Below, piece by piece: positions 1 to 9,304 of a DNA stretch of 46,573 nt. Position 1 is the stretch's first letter. Every line of letters starts with the position of its first letter. A program made the position numbers and the translations under genes. The stretch is taken from the NCBI GenBank assembly GCA_903644075.1, contig CAHJXH010000005.1, forward strand, positions 1-46,573, in the 5' to 3' direction. The notes under the pieces are model-generated. The model ran no database searches. It had not been told where the DNA came from and saw nothing but the letters and a program-made list of their open reading frames with translations. Source of the stretch: Sphingobacteriaceae bacterium. Its GTDB lineage: Bacteria > Bacteroidota > Bacteroidia > Sphingobacteriales > Sphingobacteriaceae.

Positions 1-354
1 TCGGGTATCGGGCCAAATACGGCAAGGATGATGCTCTCGTCCATTACGCCCGAGGAGATACAGGAGGCTATTGTGGCCGGCCATGTAGCAACCATCCAGC
101 GTATAAAGGGTATCGGCCCAAAATCGGCCCAAAGGCTGATACTGGAGCTGCAGGATAAACTGAAAAAAGATGGACCAGGTACGCTGATAAACGTACCTGT
201 AAATTATACGGTTAAAGATGAGGCACTAAGTGCGTTGATTATGCTGGGGTTTGCACGGAATATCGCCGAAAAAGTACTTGAAAGTGAAATTAGAAAACAA
301 ACTGGCAGCCTAAATGTGGAGCAGCTTATAAAAGCTGCGCTAAAAAATTTATAG
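1..354 (+). CDS. ruvA: Holliday junction branch migration protein RuvA, C-terminal part (5' truncated by window edge)
   Basis: The frame is open from base 1, so the gene begins outside the window; 117 residues are visible. Two helix-hairpin-helix motifs can be read: SGIGPNTAR at the very start and IKGIGPKSAQRL about 25 residues later. They are followed by a flexible linker and a C-terminal three-helix domain (DEALSALIMLGF ... VEQLIKAAL). This is the domain II/III arrangement of RuvA. RuvA binds four-way DNA junctions as a tetramer, and domain III contacts the RuvB motor during branch migration. The stop codon lies 29 nt before the sprA start, so co-transcription is likely; I recall ruvA-sprA adjacency in other Bacteroidota, which also supports the assignment. 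High confidence. Confidence 0.95.
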   Translation, partial: SGIGPNTARMMLSSITPEEIQEAIVAGHVATIQRIKGIGPKSAQRLILELQDKLKKDGPGTLINVPVNYTVKDEALSALIMLGFARNIAEKVLESEIRKQTGSLNVEQLIKAALKNL

Positions 355-383
355 ATTTATAGAGGAATTTTTTTTGCTGAAGC

Positions 384-3300
384 TTGATTAAAAACCTTAC
401 GCTAAAAGTTGTAGTTATTTTTATTCTGATTGCTGCTTTTGGCGGCACCAGCTATACTTTTGCCCAGCAAACCCAGCCTGTAAATCCTAAAGATACTACC
501 AGCAAAAGGCAGCAACAACCCGCAATTGCGCCTGCCCGCAGAAACGATTCGGTTACCGTTCAGCAATCTTTATATCCATTAGGTACACGCAACAGCCGCA
601 TGCTGCAGGGTGTGTTAGATCCAGATCCTCCGAACCTGGTACGCACCATTACATACGATGTTGCCACCAACCGCTATATTTTAATTGAAAAGGTTGGTAA
701 CTTGTATTACAGGGCTCCACAATACCTAACGTTTACACAATACCTCGATTTAATACAGCAGCAAAACCAGCGGCAGTATTTTCAGCAGTTGTCTGATAAC
801 TATGCTTATGCTTCACAGCAACCCGGTTTTATACCTCAAATAAATATTCATAACCAAACGTTCGAACAGATATTTGGCAGTTCGGTAATTGATATCCGCC
901 CGCAGGGATCGGCCGAAATGATATTTGCGGGGCAGGTTAATAGTAACAACAACCCGCTGTATAATACCAAGCAACGCAGCGTGTTCAACTTCAACTTCGA
1001 TCAAAAGATCCAGATGAATGTTACGGGTAATATTGGCGATAAACTAAAAATCACTACCAATTACAATACTGATGCGCAGTTTCAGTTCGATAACCAGATT
1101 AAGATCGATTACACCGGCCACCCCGATGAAATTATCCAAAAGATAGAACTCGGTACCGTAAGCATGCCACTAAACACCACGCTTATTAGTGGTACACAGG
1201 CATTATTCGGTTTAAAAACAAAACTCAAATTTGGCAAGCTCGATGTAACCAGTATTTTTTCGCAACAGCGTTCGCAAACAAAAACTATCACTATAACTAA
1301 TGGTGCGCAGCAGGGTACGTTCAGGCTTACCCCGGCCGACTATGAGGCTAACAAGCACTACTTCCTAGCCCAGTATTTCAGGGATAATTACGATAAGGCG
1401 CTGGCCAATATCCCGCTTATCAGCACTAATATAAACATTACAAAAATTGAGGTTTGGACTACCAATCGTACCAGCACTACTACCGATTCGCGCGATATCA
1501 TGGCTTTACTGGATCTGGGCGAAAACGCACCTTATAACAAAACAATAAGTGGCGGCGGATCTGGGTTACCGGCGGGTTTTTTAAGCAACAATTTTCCGCG
1601 TCAGTCTAACACACTGTTACAAACTATAAACGCTTTACCGGGTAACCCGAGGTATACAAGCTCGAGTGTAATTGCACAATATTTTCAGCCGAGCGGTTCT
1701 ACAGATAACTACGCCAAGCTTACTTATGCCCGTAAGTTAACGGATAAAGAGTACACGCTGCACCCGCAATTGGGTTATATCTCGTTGAATTATCCGCTTA
1801 ATAATGACGAGGTATTGGCTGTAGCCTACCGCTATACTTATAACGGCGTTGAATACCAGGTGGGTGAGTTTTCTACAGATATACCGGTAGACCCGGTTAA
1901 CCCCAAAATGCTGTATGTAAAGTTATTGAAAAATACCTTGCTGAAAACTAACCTGCCAACCTGGAAACTGATGATGAAAAACATCTATTCGCTGGGTGCG
2001 TATCAAATCAGTCCGTCTAATTTTAAAATGCAGATTACGCGTTTGGACGAAAGTTCTGGTATTGAAAAACCGATTATGGATGAGGGTACCAAAACTAAGA
2101 GCAAGCTCTGGATCCAGCTCATGGACCTCGATAACCTGAATGCACAAAACGATAAGCAACCAGATGGGTATTTCGACTTTTTAGAAGGGATCACTATCGA
2201 TTCGCAAAACGGGCGGCTGATGTTTCCTGTGGTCGAACCTTTTGGTTCTGATCTGGCCAAACAATTTGCACCGGGGGAAACAGATCTCATTAACAGGTAT
2301 ACGTATCAGCCGATATATGATTCCACAAAAACCATCGCGCAGCAGCTTTTCCCTAATTTAAATAGATATGTGATCAAAGGTACCTACTCATCGCAGGGTG
2401 GGTCGGAGTATCAGCTGAACGCATTGAACATCCCGCAGGGTTCGGTAGTGGTTACGGCCGGGAGCTTAAAACTAACCGAAGGAACTGATTTTAGTGTTGA
2501 TTATAACAGTGGCCGGATACGTATCATTAACCAGGCATTGCTTTCATCGGGCCAGCCTATCAATGTGACTATCGAGAATAACGAACTTTTCGGTGTTCAG
2601 CAAAAATCATTATATGGCACCAGGTTAGATTATAAGATGAACAATAACCTGAGCTTGGGCGGTACTATTATGCACCTTACGGAACAACCCATAACGCAGA
2701 AAGAGATTGTTGGCCAGGAATCAATCTCCAATACTATTTGGGGGCTCGATGCTAATTACAGTTCGCAATCGCGTTTGCTTACCAGGTTGGTTAACAAAAT
2801 ACCGGGTATAAGTACTAAAGCCCCGTCATCAATTGCGTTCAATGGCGAGTTTGCCCAGCTACTGCCGGGCAACCCGAGCGCACTGAATTTCGCCGGCTCT
2901 AAAAAAGGGACTTCCTATCTGGACGATTTTGAAAACAGTACTTCTATTATCGATATTAAAAGCGCTACTGCCTGGCAAATTTCGGGCACGCCACAAATGT
3001 TTAAGGAGTCGCAAAACTTTAACGATCTGAGCTATGGTTACAACCGTGCCCAGCTTGCCTTCTATAATATCGACCCTATATTTTATACCAATACCAGTAC
3101 GGTGCTTACCGGTAATACCCGTGCCGAGCTATCAAACCATTATGTGCGTGAGGTATTGGAGACTGAAGTATTCCCTTACAAGCAATCGGTAACCGGCCAG
3201 CCGCTTATTTTACCTACGCTGGATGTTGCCTTTTATCCAACTATCCGCGGTCCGTATAACTATAGCACAACCGGCATCAACAATAACGGTACGCTGCAAA

Positions 3301-6300
3301 ACCCGCAGACCCGCTGGGGTGGTATGTTCCGCAAAATTGAAACCAACGACTTTGAGTCACTCAACGTAGCCTTTATCTCGTTTTGGGTGATGGACCCATT
3401 TATATATAAACCACACTCTGCGGGTGGTGATTTGTACTTTAACCTGGGTAGTATATCTGAAGATATTTTGCTGGATGGCCGCAAGAGTTTAGAAAATGGC
3501 TTGCCTGCTAACGGTGATCTGAGCACAGTAGATGAAACAGTGTGGGGACGTGTACCACGTTTACAACCGGTAATTAATGCTTTTGACAACGACCCTAATT
3601 CGCGGGCTTTACAAGATGTGGGTATAGACGGGATGAATGATGCGGACGAGCAAAAGAAATTTGCACCGTTTGTGCAACAGGTTAAAGGAGCTTTAAACGC
3701 AACTGCTGCTGCCGCCATTACTTCCGATCCATCGTCTGATGACTATGTGTATTACCGGGGCCCGCAGTTAGACCAAACAGGCGCGGGTATCTTGCAGCGT
3801 TATGCCAAGTACAACAATACAGAGGGCAACTCTAAAACGGCAGAGCAATCAAAAGCGGCGTTGGGTTTAGAAACATCGGCATCAACCTCGCTGCCCGATG
3901 GCGAGGATATTAACCGGGATAATGACATGAGCCAGGCTGATGAATATTTCCAGTACAAGGTTTCGATGCGCCCACAGGATTTATTAGTGGGAAATAATTT
4001 TATTACCGATAAAATAACTTCGCAGGTAAAGCTGGCTAATGGTAACACGCAATCGGTAACCTGGTATCAGTTCCGTATCCCGCTTAGTAGTTATGCTTCA
4101 AAAACCGGTAATATTGCAGATTTTAAAGCCATCCGTTTTGTGCGGATGTTTATGACCAACTTTGCCGATACAGCGGTATTGCGTTTTGCCAATTTGCAGT
4201 TTGAGCGTGGTGAATGGCGTAACTTTAATGCCGAAAATAACCCGGCAAATGTAATTGCCGATCCATCGATTGTTAACCCACCGCTCGATAATTCGAGCCT
4301 GGATGTGAGTGATGTAAATATTGAAGAAAACGGTTCGCGTACCCCAATACCTTACGTGGTACCACCGGGCATTACCCGCCAGCGCGATTATAATAACCTG
4401 CGTACCAATACGCAGTTAAATGAGCAGTCGTTATCGGTAACGGTTAATAACCTGCGCGATGGTTACTCGCGGGCAGCATTTAAAACGTTTTATAACGATT
4501 TGCGGTCATACAAAAACATTAACATGTTTATCCACGCAGAAGGTGCCAGCCTAAAGGATAATGATATTAGTGCATTTGTGCGTTTAGGTATAGATTATGT
4601 AGATAATTACTACGAATACGAAATTCCGCTGAAGGTAACGCTGCCCAACACAAGCGACCCTAATGCCATTTGGCCCGATGTTAACAGCCTTAACCTGCAG
4701 CTCTCCCTTTTAACAAATGCAAAACTTGCGCGTAACCATGCTTTGCTAAACGGTAAGCCATGGCCGCTCACGGTGCCGTATACCTTGGTTGATGGCGCCA
4801 ATAAAATAACCATAAAAGGGCAGCCCGATTTAAGCCGTTTAACCACCGTTATGCTTGGTGTGCGCAACCCTTACAAAGGCAATAACACGGCCGATGATGG
4901 CATGGATAAAAGCGCCATTGTTTGGTTTGATGAGCTAAGGTTAACTGATTTTGATAACAACGGAGGCTGGGCAGCAACAGGCCGCTTTAACGCCAAGCTG
5001 GCTGATTTTGCCGATGTTACCATTGCCGGCAGCAAAAGCACCGTAGGTTTTGGTACCATAGATCAGGGTGTGAGCGATAGGAGCCGAAGCGATAATCAGG
5101 CTTATGATGTGGCCTCCAATATGGAGCTTGGTAAGTTTTTCCCGGATAAGAGCGGTATCCATATCCCAATGTTTGTGAACGTATCAACACAAACCAGTAT
5201 GCCGCAGTATGACCCGGCACAGCCTGATATATTGCTGAAGACATCGCTCAACGCGGCAACTACACAACAAGAAAAGGATTCGATCAAAAACGCGGCTGAG
5301 GATTACACGATACGGAAGAGCATTAACTTTACCAACATCCACAAGGCAAAAACTACCCCTACGGCGCCTAATCATGTGTGGGATATAGAAAACTGGAATG
5401 CCACGTATTCATACAGCGAATACGAGCACCACGATTTTACCACGCAAAGCGATCTGGAGAAAACGTATAGGGTGGCGCTGGCGTATAATTATACCAATCA
5501 GCCTAAATATTATTCACCATTTGAAAAGATCATTAAGAATAATATGCTGGCGTTGTTCAGGGATATTAACTTTAGTATACTGCCGTCGAGGTTAAACTTC
5601 AGTATTGATTTCAATCGTTTTTATTCGGAGAATACTCTGCGTAACAATGATCCGAACAACTATATCCCGATACCAACCACCTTCAATAAAAACTTCCTGA
5701 TTACCCGGGTATACGGTATTGGCTGGAACCTGACCAAGAACCTGCAGATGGATATCGACGCAACCAACTTATCGGTGGTAGATGAACCGGCAGGCCGCGT
5801 AAACGGATTAAAACGCGACACCCTTTGGGATAACTTGTTAAAATTGGGTCGCACCACCAACTATAACCACACCTTAAACTTTAACTATAACGTACCGTTT
5901 AACAAAATACCGGGGCTCGATTTCATTACCATGGTGGCGCGTTACAGCACCCACTTTAACTGGCAAAGCCAGCCCGAGTTTGCTTTAAACAGTTCGGCTT
6001 ACGATGTGGGTAACAGCATCCAAAACTCGCGTACCATACAGCTTAACCCAACCTTAAACCTGGTTACGTTGTACAATAAATTTGGCTTTATCCGTAAATC
6101 TGGCAATAATCAGCAAGCCAAAGGCGGCGGCACGGTAGCCGATTTCTTTATTGGCGTTTTAACCAGTATCAAAAACATTAGTGGTAACTATACCCGTACG
6201 CAGGGTACGTTTTTACCGGGCTACTTGCCAAATTCAAATTTTGCCGGTCAGGATTTTAATTATAATGCACCGGGTATCGGCTTCCTGCTGGGTAGCCAGG

Positions 6301-7493
6301 CAGATTTACGGCCTAAGGCAATTGCCAACGGATGGGTATCAACAGATACCTTACAGAACCAGCTGTATGTAACCACACTGAACGAGGATATGCACTTCCG
6401 CAGTGTGATTGAACCATTTAAAGATTTGCGTATAGAGCTTACCGCCCTCAGAACACAAGACCGCAACTATCAAAGTAACTTTAAATACGACCCGATAAGC
6501 GCCAGTTTCCAAAATCAGAGCCCAATTACATCGGGAGATTATAGTATCTCTTTCATGTCAATTGCGTCGGCATTCTCAAAAGTGTCGGGAGTTGATAACA
6601 CGTCGAAAACGTTCCAGAAAATGTTGGATGACCGGGCAATTATATCGCAGCGGTTAGGGCAAGCCAATCCAAACTCCAAAGGCCAGGTTGATGGTTATGC
6701 CGATGGTTACAGCGCCACGCAACAAAACGTATTGGTGCCGGCTTTCCTGGCAGCATACGGGGGTAAAAAGGCTTCGAACGTTAGCTTGAACGATTTCCCA
6801 ACTATACCAATACCCAACTGGCAAATTACATACAATGGCTTAAGCCGCATACCTTTCTTCCAGGAGTTTTTTGAGTCGGTCGATTTGCGGCATGGATACC
6901 GTTCTACCTATACTATCAACAGCTATAATACGCTGTTGCAGTACAAAGAAGAGAATGGTGCATCTTATGCCCGCGATGCCAATAGCGACTTCCTGCCTTT
7001 TTACCAGTTTTCGCAGGTTACCATATTCGAGCAGTTTGTGCCTTTATTGGGTGTCGATTTCAGGTTCAAGAATAACGTAACTACAAACTTCGAATACAGG
7101 CAAAGCCGCACCCTGAGTTTGAGCTTGCTCAACAGTCAGCTGGCACAACAGAACGAGAAAATTTGGGTGTTTGGGTTTGGTTACCGTACCCGTAATTTCA
7201 GGTTCCCATTCGGTTGGTTTAGCGGCTTTAAGCTTAATAACGATTTAAACTTTAAGCTTGATGTAGCCGTGCGTGATAACATGACCCTGATATACCGTGC
7301 TGATATTGTGAGTGCCGAAATATCATCAGGCGCGAAGAATATCACCTATAGGCCATCTATCGATTATGCCATTAATCAGCGGTTTAACATGAGCCTCTTT
7401 TACGATAGTAATATTACCAAGCCTTATACCTCGCAGTCGTTTAATACAGCGTTCACTAACTTTGGTATCAACCTCAAATTATTGCTGCAATAA
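384..7493 (+). CDS. sprA: Type IX secretion system outer-membrane translocon SprA
   Basis: A 2369-residue protein beginning with a hydrophobic signal peptide (VVVIFILIAAFGG, cleavage probably near TFA-QQ). The body is long, rich in aromatic residues, Asn and Thr, with alternating beta-strand patterns. Length and composition match SprA/Sov, the very large (36-strand) outer-membrane barrel through which T9SS cargo passes and, in gliding species, adhesins are exported. The only start that keeps the signal peptide is TTG at 384: a TGA stop lies in frame at 378-380, and the first in-frame ATG encodes about residue 73. It follows ruvA closely and ends in a bidirectional terminator shared with the convergent DUF2807 gene. 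No gld or por partner genes are in the window. Gliding cannot be inferred; protein secretion can. Confidence 0.93.
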   Translation: MIKNLTLKVVVIFILIAAFGGTSYTFAQQTQPVNPKDTTSKRQQQPAIAPARRNDSVTVQQSLYPLGTRNSRMLQGVLDPDPPNLVRTITYDVATNRYILIEKVGNLYYRAPQYLTFTQYLDLIQQQNQRQYFQQLSDNYAYASQQPGFIPQINIHNQTFEQIFGSSVIDIRPQGSAEMIFAGQVNSNNNPLYNTKQRSVFNFNFDQKIQMNVTGNIGDKLKITTNYNTDAQFQFDNQIKIDYTGHPDEIIQKIELGTVSMPLNTTLISGTQALFGLKTKLKFGKLDVTSIFSQQRSQTKTITITNGAQQGTFRLTPADYEANKHYFLAQYFRDNYDKALANIPLISTNINITKIEVWTTNRTSTTTDSRDIMALLDLGENAPYNKTISGGGSGLPAGFLSNNFPRQSNTLLQTINALPGNPRYTSSSVIAQYFQPSGSTDNYAKLTYARKLTDKEYTLHPQLGYISLNYPLNNDEVLAVAYRYTYNGVEYQVGEFSTDIPVDPVNPKMLYVKLLKNTLLKTNLPTWKLMMKNIYSLGAYQISPSNFKMQITRLDESSGIEKPIMDEGTKTKSKLWIQLMDLDNLNAQNDKQPDGYFDFLEGITIDSQNGRLMFPVVEPFGSDLAKQFAPGETDLINRYTYQPIYDSTKTIAQQLFPNLNRYVIKGTYSSQGGSEYQLNALNIPQGSVVVTAGSLKLTEGTDFSVDYNSGRIRIINQALLSSGQPINVTIENNELFGVQQKSLYGTRLDYKMNNNLSLGGTIMHLTEQPITQKEIVGQESISNTIWGLDANYSSQSRLLTRLVNKIPGISTKAPSSIAFNGEFAQLLPGNPSALNFAGSKKGTSYLDDFENSTSIIDIKSATAWQISGTPQMFKESQNFNDLSYGYNRAQLAFYNIDPIFYTNTSTVLTGNTRAELSNHYVREVLETEVFPYKQSVTGQPLILPTLDVAFYPTIRGPYNYSTTGINNNGTLQNPQTRWGGMFRKIETNDFESLNVAFISFWVMDPFIYKPHSAGGDLYFNLGSISEDILLDGRKSLENGLPANGDLSTVDETVWGRVPRLQPVINAFDNDPNSRALQDVGIDGMNDADEQKKFAPFVQQVKGALNATAAAAITSDPSSDDYVYYRGPQLDQTGAGILQRYAKYNNTEGNSKTAEQSKAALGLETSASTSLPDGEDINRDNDMSQADEYFQYKVSMRPQDLLVGNNFITDKITSQVKLANGNTQSVTWYQFRIPLSSYASKTGNIADFKAIRFVRMFMTNFADTAVLRFANLQFERGEWRNFNAENNPANVIADPSIVNPPLDNSSLDVSDVNIEENGSRTPIPYVVPPGITRQRDYNNLRTNTQLNEQSLSVTVNNLRDGYSRAAFKTFYNDLRSYKNINMFIHAEGASLKDNDISAFVRLGIDYVDNYYEYEIPLKVTLPNTSDPNAIWPDVNSLNLQLSLLTNAKLARNHALLNGKPWPLTVPYTLVDGANKITIKGQPDLSRLTTVMLGVRNPYKGNNTADDGMDKSAIVWFDELRLTDFDNNGGWAATGRFNAKLADFADVTIAGSKSTVGFGTIDQGVSDRSRSDNQAYDVASNMELGKFFPDKSGIHIPMFVNVSTQTSMPQYDPAQPDILLKTSLNAATTQQEKDSIKNAAEDYTIRKSINFTNIHKAKTTPTAPNHVWDIENWNATYSYSEYEHHDFTTQSDLEKTYRVALAYNYTNQPKYYSPFEKIIKNNMLALFRDINFSILPSRLNFSIDFNRFYSENTLRNNDPNNYIPIPTTFNKNFLITRVYGIGWNLTKNLQMDIDATNLSVVDEPAGRVNGLKRDTLWDNLLKLGRTTNYNHTLNFNYNVPFNKIPGLDFITMVARYSTHFNWQSQPEFALNSSAYDVGNSIQNSRTIQLNPTLNLVTLYNKFGFIRKSGNNQQAKGGGTVADFFIGVLTSIKNISGNYTRTQGTFLPGYLPNSNFAGQDFNYNAPGIGFLLGSQADLRPKAIANGWVSTDTLQNQLYVTTLNEDMHFRSVIEPFKDLRIELTALRTQDRNYQSNFKYDPISASFQNQSPITSGDYSISFMSIASAFSKVSGVDNTSKTFQKMLDDRAIISQRLGQANPNSKGQVDGYADGYSATQQNVLVPAFLAAYGGKKASNVSLNDFPTIPIPNWQITYNGLSRIPFFQEFFESVDLRHGYRSTYTINSYNTLLQYKEENGASYARDANSDFLPFYQFSQVTIFEQFVPLLGVDFRFKNNVTTNFEYRQSRTLSLSLLNSQLAQQNEKIWVFGFGYRTRNFRFPFGWFSGFKLNNDLNFKLDVAVRDNMTLIYRADIVSAEISSGAKNITYRPSIDYAINQRFNMSLFYDSNITKPYTSQSFNTAFTNFGINLKLLLQ

Positions 7494-7497
7494 AAAA

Positions 7498-7527
7498 AAG
7501 CACCGCTGGTATAGCGATGCTTTTTGC
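7498..7527. terminator. Bidirectional terminator between sprA and DUF2807 gene A
   Basis: A 10-bp stem with one mismatch (7498-7507 with 7513-7522) and a 5-nt loop, preceded by an A-run and followed by a T-run. It is placed between two convergent genes and can serve both. A diverged copy occurs at 8437-8460. Confidence 0.8.
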
Positions 7528-7546
7528 ATAAAAACTATTTTAAGTT

Positions 7547-8260
7547 TTACATCTTTTGCACGTTACCCGGGCCCACTTTGTGTTTGGTAACTACGGCATT
7601 GCCGCTATAATAAACATTACCGGTACCCACTAAGGTTGCGGTAAGTTCTTTATCGGCTTTAATGTATACATTGCCCGAACCGCTAACCGTAATGCCGGCT
7701 TTTTGCGTGCTGAATTCTTTGGCTTTAATTTGACCCGAACCACTGATAAATGCACTTACAGAGGCCGAAGTACCGGCAATCTCGATACTGCCCGATCCAC
7801 TTACTTTAACGGTTAGTTCGCCGCTTACTTTGGCTGTTGGTACATTGATACTGCCCGAACCGCTTAAGCTGGCTTTAAAATCGCTGGCGGTAACGGTACC
7901 TTCAACAGAAGTATTGCCCGAACCGGTATTGATAACAGCCGAAAGCGTACGCACATAAACAATAACCTCTGCAGTTTTAGGATGGTATTCTTCACGTTTA
8001 AGGCTAAAAGAGGGTCTTTTGAAACGCACATTCAGCGTGCCGCCGTCAACAACGGTTTCCACCTTGTCAATATACTCTTTGTCGACGTTAAGTTTAGCGC
8101 CTTCTTTGTCGCCCAAAACTACTTTTACTTTAAAGGGGCCTGCTACGGATACACTGCTATAACCAGATACATCGCGTGTTTGTTGGGCAGTATCCTGGGC
8201 TTTTAATGTGGTTGCTATTACTAAAAGGGCAGCAAATAAACTAAGGGTGAATTTTTTCAT
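7547..8260 (-). CDS. Secreted DUF2807 (GIN/head-domain) protein, copy A
   Basis: A 237-residue protein with a Sec signal peptide (MKKFTLSLFAALLVIATTLKA) followed by one DUF2807 'putative auto-transporter adhesin head GIN' domain. The visible features are a conserved start (RDVSGYSSVSVAGPFKVKV), the YIDKVETVVDGGTLNVRFKR segment, and then a run of SGSGSI / SGSGNV turns about every 20 residues, typical of a right-handed beta-helix. The biochemical role of the family is not established; members are secreted or envelope-associated, common in Bacteroidota and sometimes found near anti-sigma or membrane-stress genes, but none lies here. The gene is the sister of the downstream copy B (8494-9210), and the pair arose by tandem duplication. 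Confidence 0.85.
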   Translation of the reverse strand: MKKFTLSLFAALLVIATTLKAQDTAQQTRDVSGYSSVSVAGPFKVKVVLGDKEGAKLNVDKEYIDKVETVVDGGTLNVRFKRPSFSLKREEYHPKTAEVIVYVRTLSAVINTGSGNTSVEGTVTASDFKASLSGSGSINVPTAKVSGELTVKVSGSGSIEIAGTSASVSAFISGSGQIKAKEFSTQKAGITVSGSGNVYIKADKELTATLVGTGNVYYSGNAVVTKHKVGPGNVQKM

Positions 8261-8404
8261 AAATTGATATGGTAATATTTAAAAACAGACAAAAATGTCT
8301 AAACATTTTATTAGACGCACAATTTTTGTTTCGATTTGAAATTGAGGCGACATAACGATCTCTAAACAACAGTTGCCGGGTTATTTGGTTTGCCTACTTA
8401 AACG

Positions 8405-8431
8405 GTAGTAACCTTAAACTATTGCTGTAAT
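8405..8431 (+). pseudogene. Remnant of the sprA 3' end, carried in a tandem duplication
   Basis: The bases at 8405-8431 read Gly-Ser-Asn-Leu-Lys-Leu-Leu-Leu-stop. The true sprA terminus (7465-7493) reads Gly-Ile-Asn-Leu-Lys-Leu-Leu-Leu-Gln-stop, with matching nucleotides around it and the same terminator hairpin just downstream, at an offset of about 940 bp. The fragment is not part of any open gene. It marks the left edge of the duplicated block. Confidence 0.75.
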
Positions 8432-8436
8432 AAAAA

Positions 8437-8460
8437 AGCATCGCTGTTAGCAGCGATGCT
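8437..8460. terminator. Duplicated terminator hairpin downstream of DUF2807 gene B
   Basis: A perfect 10-bp inverted repeat (8437-8446 with 8451-8460, TTAG loop) preceded by an A-run. It is a relative of the sprA terminator at 7498-7522 and lies 33 nt beyond the stop of copy B, so it ends that minus-strand transcript. Confidence 0.75.
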
Positions 8461-8493
8461 TCAAGGAGTATATGTAGATTTTAAACTTTAAGC

Positions 8494-9210
8494 TTAATCC
8501 ATTTTTTGCACCGTGCCCGAGCCCACTTTATGGGTATTGGTTTGGGCATTGCCCGCATAATAAACACTGCCTGAACCTACCAGGTTGGCGGTTAATTGCT
8601 TATCGGCCTTTAAATAAACATTGCCCGAACCGGTGATAGTAACGGTAGCATCATTGGTGCTGAAACCTTTGGCTTTAATTTCGCCCGAGCCGCTGATCTG
8701 AGCATTTACAGAAGCTGATCCTCCGCTGATGTTGATACTGCCAGAGCCGCTGATTTTTGCAGTTAATTGATTACTTACTTTTAATGAAGGTGCATTAATT
8801 TCGCCCGAACCGCTTAAAATGGTTTTGAAATCATCGGCAGTAATTGCGCCGTCAACAGTGATAGAACCTGAGCCGCTATTTATTAATGACGAAAGTGATT
8901 TAGCAGTAATAGTAACATCGGCAGTGTGCAGATTGTAGCTTTGGCCCCAGTTTGAAGCTGATCTTTTGAAGCGGATGGCCAGGTTGCCGTTTTCAACCAC
9001 GGTTTCTACCTTGTCAATATATTCGGCATCTATATTCAGTTTTACGCTTTCGGTATTCCCCATAATAATATGCACCCTGAAAGGGCCGGCCGATGAAACA
9101 CCGGTAAAGCCGGATACACTGCGGGTTTGCTCAGACACTTCTTGTGCCGATACTTTTAAGGTGCTTGCCATTAATAGTACGGCAAATAAACCAAGGGCAA
9201 ATTTTTTCAT
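8494..9210 (-). CDS. Secreted DUF2807 (GIN/head-domain) protein, copy B
   Basis: A 238-residue paralogue of copy A, alignable along its whole length: signal peptide MKKFALGLFAVLLMASTLKVSA, then RSVSGFTGVSSAGPFRVHI, EYIDKVETVVENGNLAIRFKR, and the repeating SGSGSI/SGSGEI turns, ending in THKVGSGTVQKMD. This is the DUF2807 beta-helix family of unknown function, and export is predicted. Its start lies 950 bp from that of copy A, the same period as the duplicated sprA tail, so the two genes are products of one tandem duplication followed by divergence. The upstream minus-strand spacer (9211-9304) is AT-rich and has no clear promoter that I can defend. Confidence 0.85.
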   Translation of the reverse strand: MKKFALGLFAVLLMASTLKVSAQEVSEQTRSVSGFTGVSSAGPFRVHIIMGNTESVKLNIDAEYIDKVETVVENGNLAIRFKRSASNWGQSYNLHTADVTITAKSLSSLINSGSGSITVDGAITADDFKTILSGSGEINAPSLKVSNQLTAKISGSGSINISGGSASVNAQISGSGEIKAKGFSTNDATVTITGSGNVYLKADKQLTANLVGSGSVYYAGNAQTNTHKVGSGTVQKMD

Positions 9211-9304
9211 GATTCAATGTTTTATATAAGACGATCGATTTTTCTAAACGTTGCACACAAAACGATTTTTTTGACGAAAAGAATTTAGTCCAAAGGAGGG
9301 GCAC

